Positions 45,671 to 54,087 of a DNA stretch of 54,087 nucleotides are shown one piece after another. The position numbers were made by a program, and so were the translations under genes. Numbering within the stretch: position 1 is the first letter of the stretch; each line of letters starts with the position of its first letter. The notes beneath the pieces are model-generated. The model made no database searches, was not told where the DNA came from, and worked only from the letters and a program-made list of their open reading frames with translations. This DNA comes from Nemertoderma westbladi (lineage: Eukaryota; Xenacoelomorpha; Nemertodermatida; Nemertodermatidae), in contig JAUCBJ010006779.1 of assembly GCA_032718475.1 (NCBI GenBank), forward strand, positions 1 to 54,087, read 5' to 3'.

Positions 45671-47960
45671 TAGAATCAGGGCATTGAGCTCAACCATAGG
45701 ACTGGGCCGTTAGAATCAGGGCATTGAGCTCAACCATAGGACTGGGCCGTTAGAATCAGGGCATTGAGCTCAACCATAGGACTGGCCCGTTAGAATCAGG
45801 GCATTGAGCTCAACCATAGGACTGGGCCGTTAGAATCAGGGCATTGAGCTCAACCATAGGACTGGGCCGTTAGAATCAGGCCATTGAGCTCAACCATAGG
45901 ACTGGCCCGTTAGAATCAGGGCATTGAGCTCAACCATAGGACTGGGTCATTAATGTGGAATCAGGGCATTGAGCTCAACCATAGGACTGGGTCGGTAGAA
46001 TCAGGGCATTGAGCTCAACCATAGGACTGGGCCGTTAGAATTAGGGCATTGAGCTCAACCATAGGACTGGGCCGTTAGAATCAGGGCATTGAGCTCAACC
46101 ATAGGACTGGGCCGTTAGAATCAGGGCATTGAGCTCAACCATAGGACTGGGCCGTTAGAATCAGGGCATTGAGCTCAACCATAGGACTGGGCCGTTAGAA
46201 TCAGGGCATTGAGCTCAACCATAGGACTGGGCCGTTAGAATTAGGGCATTGAGCTCAACCATAGGACTGGGCCGTTAGAATCAGGGCATTGAGCTCAACC
46301 ATAGGACTGGGCCGTTAGAATCAGGGCATTGAGCTCAACCATAGGACTGGGCCGTTAGAATCAGGGCATTGAGCTCAACCATAGGACTGGGCCGTTAGAA
46401 TCAGGGCATTGAGCTCAACCATAGGACTGGGCCGTTAGAATCAGGGCATTGAGCTCAACCATAGGACTGGGCCGTTAGAATCAGGGCATTGAGCTCAACC
46501 ATAGGACTGGGTCATTAATGTGGAATCAGGGCATTGAGCTCAACCATAGGACTGGGCCGTTAGAATTAGGGCATTGAGCTCAACCATAGGACTGGGCCGT
46601 TAGAATCAGGGCATTGAGCTCAACCATAGGACTGGGCCGTTAGAATCAGGGCATTGAGCTCAACCATAGGACTGGGCCGTTAGAATCAGGGCATTGAGCT
46701 CAACCATAGGACTGGGCCGTTAGAATCAGGGCATTGAGCTCAACCATAGGACTGGGCCGTTAGAATCAGGGCATTGAGCTCAACCATAGGACTGGGCCGT
46801 TAGAATCAGGGCATTGAGCTCAACCATAGGACTGGGTCATTAATGTGGAATCAGGGCATTGAGCTCAACCATAGGACTGGGCCGTTAGAATCAGGGCATT
46901 GAGCTCAACCATAGGACTGGGTCATTAATGTGGAATCAGGGCATTGAGCTCAACCATAGGACTGGGCCGTTAGAATCAGGGCATTGAGCTCAACCATAGG
47001 ACTGGGCCGTTAGAATCAGGGCATTGAGCTCAACCATAGGACTGGGTCATTAATGTAGAATCAGGGCATTGAGCTCAGCCATAGGACTGGGTCGGTAGAA
47101 TCAGGGCATTGAGCTCAACCATAGGACTGGGCCGTTAGAATGAGGGCATTGAGCTCAACCATAGGACTGGGCCGTTAGAATCAGGGCATTGAGCTCAACC
47201 ATAGGACTGGGCCATTAGAATGAGGGCATTGAGCTCAACCATAGGACTGGGCCGGTAGAATCAGGGCATTGAGCTCAACCATAGGACTGGGTCATTAATG
47301 TAGAATCAGGGCATTGAGCTCAGCCATAGGACTGGGTCGGTAGAATCAGGGCATTGAGCTCAACCATAGGACTGGGCCGTTAGAATGAGGGCATTGAGCT
47401 CAACCATAGGACTGGGTCATTAATGTAGAATCAGGGCATTGAGCTCAGCCATAGGACTGGGTCGGTAGAATCAGGGCATTGAGCTCAGCCATAGGACTGG
47501 GTCGGTAGAATCAGGGCATTGAGCTCAACCATAGGACTGGGCCGTTAGAATGAGGGCATTGAGCTCAACCATAGGACTGGGCCGGTAGAATCAGGGCATT
47601 GAGCTCAACCATAGGACTGGGTCATTAATGTAGAATCAGGGCATTGAGCTCAGCCATAGGACTGGGTCGGTAGAATCAGGGCATTGAGCTCAACCATAGG
47701 ACTGGGCCGTTAGAATCAGGGCATTGAGCTCAACCATAGGACTGGGCCATTAATGTAGAATCAGGGCATTGAGCTCAACCATAGGACTGGGCCGTTAGAA
47801 TCAGGGCATTGAGCTCAACCATAGGACTGGGCCGTTAGAATCAGGGCATTGAGCTCAACCATAGGACTGGGCCGTTAGAATCAGGGCATTGAGCTCAACC
47901 ATAGGACTGGGGCGTTAGAATCAGGGGATTGAGCTCAACCATAGGACTGGGCCATTAATG
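45671..47960. repeat. 2.3-kb minisatellite, 40-bp unit, about 57 copies
   Basis: The unit combines TAGAATCAGGGCATTGAGCT and CAACCATAGGACTGGGCCGT. A longer variant with GTCATTAATGTGGAATC recurs at irregular intervals, giving a loose higher-order pattern. It lies in CoREST intron 5. The sequence is unrelated to the 10.6-22.2 kb satellite despite the same unit length. Confidence 0.97.
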
Positions 47961-48362
47961 TCACAAAAATATCGATTTCGTTAAAGTTAACTAAAATGTT
48001 ACATCTAAATTAGTAAAAGACGTCCAACATTCTCTACAGTTATTTTATTTCTCGGCGAAGTGATATCAATCAGTAAAAGGTTAATAATTATTATATCAGA
48101 CAACTAAAAAACCCGAAAAAGTAAACAAAATGAACAAATAATAATAATATAATACAACATAGACAGTAAACTGTACAGACACACGCGTTGTTCATCTATC
48201 CTTCAGTATTCAGTACACTCCGCCCATCCAGAGAGGGGCTTCGCAATACATGATAATTGTTTACCTGAGTTTAACTTTAGGTTCACAATATGATACAGTA
48301 CAATGAACTAGTTGAACTTATATATATATATTAATTCAATTGTCACTTGATTAATGTTTCAG
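47961..48362 (+). other. 3' end of CoREST intron 5
   Basis: AT-rich with no feature except the acceptor at 48361-48362. Confidence 0.6.
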
Positions 48363-48514
48363 TTTCAACAGAAACACAATAACCGATGGACCAATGACGA
48401 GTTGCTGTTGGCTGTCCAATCGGTTCGCAAATACGGCAGAGACTTTGATGCAATGGCCAGTATCCTAGGCAACAAGACTGTGGCTCAATGTAAACACTTT
48501 TATTTCACTTACAA
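48363..48514 (+). CDS. RCOR: CoREST exon 6 (SANT2)
   Basis: It encodes [39 protein letters not shown] and [10 protein letters not shown], matching human SANT2. The acceptor is TTAATGTTTCAG and the donor AA|GTGAGT, two bases into a codon. Confidence 0.94.
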
Positions 48515-48689
48515 GTGAGTTATCCCAACCCATAAGTCAACTAACTCAATTGAAAAATTGGATAGACCGATAGCATTCTCTGTATGCAGAGTTGCACATC
48601 AGTCTGTAGGTGTCCAAAGTATATGGAGATAGAGAATCTACTACAGTGATTCACATTCAGGTCGCATTGTAATATTTATTGAATTCCAG

Positions 48690-48882
48690 ACGCCGTTTCA
48701 ACCTGGATGACGTCCTGGCGGAATACGAGGCAGATCAGGAGCCCCAAGCTGGAGGGAAGCGTAAAGTTACCGGGGAGCGAGTCGCAACCACCAGGATATC
48801 GGATATCGGGATATCAACCACCAGGATATCGGCCGATATTACAGGGGAGCGAGTCGCGGCCACCAGGATATCGGCGGACAAG
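48690..48882 (+). CDS. RCOR: CoREST exon 7 (SANT2 end and repetitive tail)
   Basis: It completes SANT2 with RRFNLDDVLAEYEADQE (human RRFNIDEVLQEWEAEHG). It continues into a small in-frame repeat of ERVATTRIS/ERVAATRISAD type made from CCACCAGGATATCGG. The donor AAG|GTTTCT is weak. If unused, the frame reads on to a stop at 48957. Confidence 0.85.
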
Positions 48883-49036
48883 GTTTCTTTCTTACCAATG
48901 AGTTTATTGATTATTAAATTAGCACTTTTCCGCACTTACGACTCGAGTGTATTTACGTAGGAAGTGATGATTCTTTACCATAAAATTGGGTCAAAGTTGT
49001 TTTTGTGCTATTAAACATTGTCTGTCTCATTTACTA

Positions 49037-49713
49037 GATCATCCGCATCTTCAAGACCAGTGTCCTTTAAGATGCGTCTCAAGAAAGTCATGGGCTGTCC
49101 ACCATGCTTATTCACTCCATGAGGCTGCCAAAGTACAAGATTATGCACTGGCTGGTCCTCACGGCGAAAGCAATGTCCTGCAAAGCGGAGGCGATTTTGT
49201 TCTAGTGTCAAGCTTGGGGGAACCAATGAGACACCTCCAATGTTATATAGTGTCTGGTTGTAGATGTGTGCATTGTACTTGACACAATGAACCCGGCGTA
49301 GCATTCTTGTGAATGTGCCATCCAGAGATTTGGTGTCATCAGCAGTTAGAGCCCAGCATGGACTCCCATAGAGGAGTACTGGAACTACTGCTGCTTTAAA
49401 TAATCGGACCTTAAGTTTCCGATTAATTCTCGGTGACTTCCAAATCCTGGAAAGCCTATTCAAGGCTGCCCATGCCTTTCCCTTACGTATTCGAAGGTCC
49501 TCACCTGACTTCCGGATCCATGATCCCAGGTAACAGAAGTCGTCCACATGCTCAAGCATACCATCCTTTGAGCTTATGCTCATCCGATCAGAGACTTGCT
49601 GAGGACTTTCAAAGTTAACGGTCAGAAGTTTGGTCTTTCTGGAGTTAATAAAAAGACCAACACTAGAAGCAGCATGTTCTAATGAGCTGAGGAGCCGTTG
49701 GGCTCCCTCTAGT
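49037..49713 (-). mobile_element. LINE fragment in CoREST intron 7
   Basis: It is almost identical to the C-terminal half of the 29.5-kb LINE (DDFCYLGSWIRKSGEDLR, LLYGSPCWALTADDTK, LRFAGHCFRREDQPVHN). It keeps the bases deleted there, so its frame is open to about 49011. It is truncated at both sides. Confidence 0.88.
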
Positions 49714-49779
49714 CATAGGTATACTTATAAACTACACATTTAGGTATACTGGTTCAATTCCATACACATTGTCTTTCAG

Positions 49780-49890
49780 GATTATGATTGTTCCCCACAA
49801 GGTAGTGATAATGAGGTCATATCGAGGGATGGTAGACGGGATGTTTATCGGATGTCCAACCGGAATTCGCCTCCCATAGTAACTGGGTAG
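49780..49890 (+). CDS. RCOR: Possible CoREST terminal exon
   Basis: The acceptor TTGTCTTTCAG is good and the phase (0) fits exon 7. It encodes DYDCSPQGSDNEVISRD then RRDVYRMSNRNSPP and TAG. There is no family resemblance to confirm it. It might continue via a donor near 49887, or not be used. Confidence 0.4.
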   Translation, partial: DYDCSPQGSDNEVISRDGRRDVYRMSNRNSPPIVTG

Positions 49891-52157
49891 GTACACGTAG
49901 CTACATCAAACACGACCCAGTATAACTTGATAATATTCTGGTTTATTTATTTATTATTATTATTTTACGGGAAGAGAAGGTATTTTAAATTATTGTTTTA
50001 TTCAGAATATCTTTCAGTGATGGATCTTTGGCATCGAAACAGCATTGCAATAAAACCCCGACGATAATGGCACCGTTGCACCACGACCAATCGGGTTCGA
50101 GTACGTCTGGAGTTCGGAATAATTAAACCAATCAGGTTCGAGTTCATCTTCGGGTTCCGATTAATTATTAATGGAGGGAACTTTAAAAGTTGTATTCGAA
50201 TGAAATCTAATAAACATAAACATCTAATAAACATCTAATAAACAATAATAGACACTTATTCGCGTATCTAATAGAAATCGATACATTTTGTTGGCGCATT
50301 TCACTTTGTTTACTTTCTATATGTTTAGATTCTCTTCCAGCTGTGTGTTCTCATCTGTAATACGTTATTGGAGTTAATTAACAAATTGTTATATTATTGG
50401 AGCGCTCCCATCGTGTTGCAGACCGTTAATTAAATGTAATTTTTTGCACTTTTTGCTGTATATTGCCATGCAAGTAGGCTTAAATAATATTATCTATACA
50501 TTTTGTTTAGCACGAAATTTATCACAGCCAGTTGTTTAGTATAATCTCCCTGCTTTGTGAGTCGCATCAGAACTGCTTTCAAACTTTGTTTTACAAACAT
50601 TCGTAAAATAATTGTCCACAACGATATTCCTCCAATGTGCACGCAGAAATGTTACCTTAATTACGACACTGTTCTGTTGGTGGTTAAATGTTGAGACTAC
50701 TATTATAGCCATCATGTGCTATATAATGTTAATGAGGGATATGTTTAGTTTGTTATTTTGGTTAAGTCAGACCTCAACCCATGCAACGTCAATATTTACA
50801 CGCCCTGTTGTAAACTATATTTAATAGTTCTTTAAACATATCAGATAGATTGAATGTTACGCATTATTTACTTTAGTTAAACTTGGGTTTGGTATTCAGA
50901 TAACAAGGCAACTCAGATTGTTTGGCATCCGGCTATTTTTTACTGGACTACTCGGAATTGTTATTTTTGCTTTGAAACATTTATTTCGTGTGGTTGAGAA
51001 AGTCCACCTTTTTAAGATAATAAAACAATCAGTAAATGTTGCACCCACTTGTGTTGCTCGTCGTCTTTATTGGTTTGGTTATGCAACTTTGGTCTTCCGA
51101 GGAAGTGAAGACATCTGAATTTCGTTGAGCAATAGCTGAGATACTGGCCTCGACTAAGTGGCATGTTTTGCTCCAAAGTTAATCATGTTCTGTATATTTT
51201 ATTCCAGTTTCAATACAGTATTATTTTCATTTCTATTATTGATCACTTTTATCCATATAATTTATGTTCTTTATAATATCGGGTTGCTGGAATGCTGTTA
51301 GTTGGTGTTTCTAATTGTATTTATTTTTTATTTATTTACTTTCTGTAAAGTAATTTAATTTGAACTGTCAATATAATTAATTTAACTTGGGGACCTGGTA
51401 TCCTGCTAATTTTCACAAAAATTAATTTATTTATTGATTCAAGGTTAAAAATTTTCGTAGATTACAGAAATCTAAACCTTAAAGTCACAGTACAAGACGC
51501 ATTTGTCTGTGTCTGTATGTCGGGGTGTCTGTGTGTCGGGGTGTCTGTATGTCTTTGTGTCTGTGTGTCTGTCTTTTCGTTTGTCTGTCCGTCAGAAAAT
51601 AAGGAAGGAAAGTACCTAATTATAATTTTCGCTAGGGGGTTCTAGGGAGGTTTTCCTAGTCAGTGATTTAATTTCTGATGTCCGTTTTTACGTTAAATAT
51701 GTTTTAGATTGTCTGCCTGTCCGTTTCTCTGTCGGTCTATATGTCTGTCAGTTGATCAAAGACAGTCTAGATGCCATCAAACGTGAATATTGCCATCAAA
51801 AATAACATCACCGACCTTAAAAATCCACACACAGATAATTTAACATTTGTGTTGGGCTGACAGACTGACCGACAGACATAAGGGCAGATTTAAAGACAGT
51901 CTAGCTTCCGCCAAACCAGAAAAATAAAATCTGAAATAAAATCACCGACAATGAAAACCCCTACAACGAAATTATTCGTAAGTTGTGCCTTCATTTCGAA
52001 TTATGGACACATTTGAAAAATCTAAACAGAGAAAATTGGCGGGAAGGTTTGAAATCTTGAATGGCTTTTTCTTTAAAAGTACTTTTTTGTAACACAAAGG
52101 TTTTCTATTTCTCAGGAACTACTATTTCGCAGGAAATTTTCACCGATTCTTACCTTC
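49891..52157. other. Downstream of CoREST; no gene seen
   Basis: AT-rich. It holds a short duplicated phrase (AACCAATC[AG]GGTTCGAGT, near 50085 and 50126), a scrap of the fold-back family at about 51110-51150 (CTGAATTTCGTTGAGCAATA), and TGTCTG-rich stretches. Confidence 0.5.
51505..51590. repeat. GTCTGT-rich simple repeat
   Basis: Runs of GTCTGTGTGTCGGGGTGTCT-type sequence. Related inverted pieces (CTGTCGGTC at 51730 and GACCGACAG at 51868) lie downstream. Confidence 0.7.
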
Positions 52158-52990
52158 AATGCTGTCTACCCGTGGGCTGTCTACCCGTGGACCCGTGGGC
52201 TGTCTACCCGTGGGCTGTCTACCCGTGGGCTGTCTACCCGTGGGCTGTCTAGTGTCAACCCGTGGACCCGTGGGCTGTCTACCCGTGGGCTGTCTAACCT
52301 TGGAACCCGTGGGCTGTCTACCCTTGGAACCCGTGGGCTGTCTACCCGTGGACCCGTGGGCTGTCTACCCGTGGGCTGTCAACCCTTGGAACCCGTGGGC
52401 TGTCTACCCTTGGAACCCGTGGGCTGTCTACCCGTGGAACCCGTGGGCTGTCTACCCGTGGAACCCATGGGCTGTCTACCCGTGGAACCCGTGGGCTGTC
52501 TACCCGTGGGCTGTCTACCCGTGGGCTGTCTACCCGTGGACCCGTGGGCTGTCTACCCGTGGACCCGTGGGCTGTCTACCCGTGGGCTGTCTACCCGTGG
52601 GCTGTCTAGTGTCTACCCGTGGGCTGTCTACCCGTGGGCTGTCTAACCTTGGAACCCGTGGGCTGTCTACCCTTGGAACCCGTGGGCTGTCTACCCGTGG
52701 ACCCGTGGGCTGTCTACCCGTGGGCTGTCTACCCGTGGTCCCGTGGGCTGTCAACCCTTGGAACCCGTGGGCTGTCTACCCTTGGAACCCGTGGGCTGTC
52801 TATCCATGGGCTGTCTACCCGTGGAACCCGTGGGCTGTCTACCCGTGAACCCGTGGGCTGTCTACCCGTGGTCCCGTGGGCTGTCTACCCTTGGAACCCG
52901 TGGGCTGTCTACCCGTGGAACCCGTGGGCTGTCTACCCGTGGAACCCATGGGCTGTCTACCCGTGGAACCCGTGGGCTGTCTAACCGTGG
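52158..52990. repeat. Minisatellite of GGGCTGTCTACCCGTG units
   Basis: A 15-bp core (GTGGGCTGTCTACCC) alternates with 9-bp spacers such as GTGGAACCC or GTGGACCC. The mostly multiple-of-three units keep several frames open on both strands. No flanking coding signal supports translation. Confidence 0.93.
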
Positions 52991-53441
52991 CACACCGAAT
53001 TTTAATCACATTGTTTATCAGCTTGATGTTTTTTTGACGATTTATATATATTTTCTTTTGAAAAATACAAGTAATTTTCAAAAATTTTTCTTATTTTGGT
53101 GAAAATTATTTATTTGGATTTTTTGGTTTCACATTTATGTCCGGATACGTGGTCTATACGAGTTCAAAATTTCATAAAATTTCATTAAGCGGTTCACATC
53201 CAAATAGTGTACAGTTAGTTTATTAAGTAAATGAGCAGGGTACCAGGTCTCCTTAGAGAAGTGCAATAAACAAACTTTATTATTCTTGACTGGATATATT
53301 TCTATATATCCCGATTCGCATCCACATCATATGAGCTGGACCTTTGGAATCGACACCCTTCTTAGTTTAATTATATAAGGATAAAAGTTCTTTATTCCAT
53401 CGGGTACATTTATGCCATGGAGTGTTTTTATTTAATTTGTC

Positions 53442-53509
53442 GGCCTCATGGAGTGAATACGCATGTTGACAGCCCATGACTTTCTTGAGACGCATCTTAA
53501 AGGGCACTG
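53442..53509 (+). mobile_element. LINE 3' scrap, opposite orientation
   Basis: CTCATGGAGTGAATACGCAT and GACAGCCCATGACTTTCTTG are the reverse complement of the LINE 3' coding end seen at 29.6 and 49.1 kb. Confidence 0.8.
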
Positions 53510-53712
53510 TTACAACTGCAACAATGAGCGGGAACAACAAACAGCAATGAGTTGTTGCTCATTGATACCCGTGGTTGCTAATTCTTGCTCATTGTTGTTC
53601 GTTGCTGCTTTTAGCACCTACCCAAACAGATACTTTTTTAACTTAGACGAAATTATAACCTTCGATTTAGATTTGCGAAGGTCATTGTCCATTGAGTTCC
53701 ACAGGTGCGGGT

Positions 53713-53729
53713 GGGGGGGGGGGGGGGGG
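53713..53729. repeat. G17 tract
   Basis: Seventeen consecutive G residues. Other C/G tracts of 13-22 nt are at 6751, 10165, 28762, 38674, 40537 and 43277. Confidence 0.9.
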
Positions 53730-53869
53730 CTTGAAATTTTAGCGATTTTTGGCCAACTACTAATCGGCCACGCGGAATGAAATATTTATTAGAACTACGT
53801 GAACGGATGGATTACGAGTGGATTGTATTGGTTGAATAAGTTACTGAAGAAATGATGATTTGTGTTGAT

Positions 53870-54050
53870 ATAAATGAATAATAATGGTCGTAATTACTAC
53901 TCCCGGGGATACCACATTCTAGAATAGCCTGGTTTGACCTACAGTTATTTATGGAAACAAATTGCGTGCGATTGTTGAGGTAGTCAGCAAACAATTTGTG
54001 AGGAATACCGTTATAAATTAATTAATTAAATAAGGTGATAATGCTTTCTT
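53870..54050 (-). mobile_element. LINE reverse transcriptase fragment
   Basis: The minus strand encodes LFADYLNNRTQFVSINNC and ILECGIP, the segment just before the PQGSILGP block of Jockey/CR1-type reverse transcriptases. The next residues are scrambled by a small deletion. Confidence 0.6.
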
Positions 54051-54087
54051 CAAATTTATAAAGACCACTCCCGCTGAGTCACCGTTA

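Larger units (their letters stand above)
39778..49890 (+). other. RCOR: Gene span: CoREST / REST corepressor (eight-exon model)
   Basis: Eight plus-strand exons (39778-39886, 41492-41671, 42242-42456, 42992-43195, 43456-43809, 48363-48514, 48690-48882, 49780-49890) join in phase to about 505 residues, close to human RCOR1 (about 480). Order: short N-terminus, ELM2, SANT1, GATA-like Cys motif, linker helix, SANT2, basic tail. CoREST scaffolds LSD1 (KDM1A) and HDAC1/2 in the nucleus. The linker and SANT2 bind LSD1 and nucleosomal DNA, while ELM2-SANT1 recruits HDAC. Introns contain a fold-back element (intron 1), a LINE and a 2.3-kb minisatellite (intron 5) and a LINE fragment (intron 7). Exons 2-6 are secure, exon 1 likely, exon 7's 3' end and exon 8 tentative. 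Confidence 0.9.

Noticed and set aside
50612-51118. Two small hydrophobic plus-strand ORFs
   Set aside because: No splice context or family resemblance. Runs of T codons explain the hydrophobicity.
52061-53102. Protein-coding gene over the 52-kb minisatellite
   Set aside because: All open frames follow from repeat units divisible by three. There is no signal peptide, splice context or flanking domain.

Overview
This window is animal nuclear DNA: spliced metazoan genes, several classes of retro- and DNA transposons, a tRNA-derived SINE and long minisatellites, in an AT-rich background with many short AGGCCT and ACCGGT motifs and mononucleotide C/G tracts. I read it as a marine invertebrate. 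A deuterostome such as a tunicate is only a guess. No bacterial features are present.

Two host genes can be assembled from exons whose splice phases agree. (1) Minus strand, 35933 to 4144 (about 31.8 kb): a MIA/TANGO1-type SH3 gene. Exon 1 encodes a signal peptide and the C-x4-C-S motif, exons 2 and 3 the two halves of the SH3 fold, exon 4 an acidic linker and a long Thr/Pro/Asp repeat region, and exon 5 about 22-23 copies of a 29-residue repeat (WLSYQPYGV core). The ends of this gene lie about 30 kb apart because its first two introns are filled with mobile DNA. I regard this architecture as the most interesting object in the window. (2) Plus strand, 39778 to about 49890: a CoREST (RCOR) gene of eight exons with ELM2, SANT1, a GATA-like C-x2-C-x17-C-x2-C motif, a coiled linker and SANT2. 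The two genes are divergent, with start codons 3.8 kb apart.

Layout. 1-2760: about 0.75-kb inverted repeat arms around a palindromic tandem repeat, overlapping a frameshifted gene for a zinc finger/acidic repeat/coiled-coil protein. 2760-4140: unassigned DNA and a LINE scrap. 4144-10506: exons 5, 4 and 3 of the MIA-like gene. 10569-22176: an 11.6-kb satellite with a 40-bp unit, which appears to be an expanded piece of the adjacent SINE (22177-22385). 23103-27717: a complete DNA transposon with TIRs, a 4-bp target duplication and a two-exon transposase. 27896-28029: exon 2 of the MIA-like gene. 28275-31075: LINE and SINE copies. 31658-34957: an intact 1,099-residue transposase-like gene. 35789-35933: exon 1 of the MIA-like gene. 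37-39.5 kb: repeat fragments and one possible membrane-protein exon. 39.8-49.9 kb: CoREST, with a long fold-back element, a LINE, a 2.3-kb minisatellite (also 40-bp unit) and another LINE fragment in its introns. 49.9-54.1 kb: mostly non-coding, with a Val-Tyr-Pro-Trp-type minisatellite and two LINE scraps.

The MIA-domain protein should enter the secretory pathway. CoREST is a nuclear scaffold joining LSD1 and HDAC. Nothing suggests the two work together. All exon models come from reading splice sites, phase and family resemblance by eye. No alignment or expression data were available.
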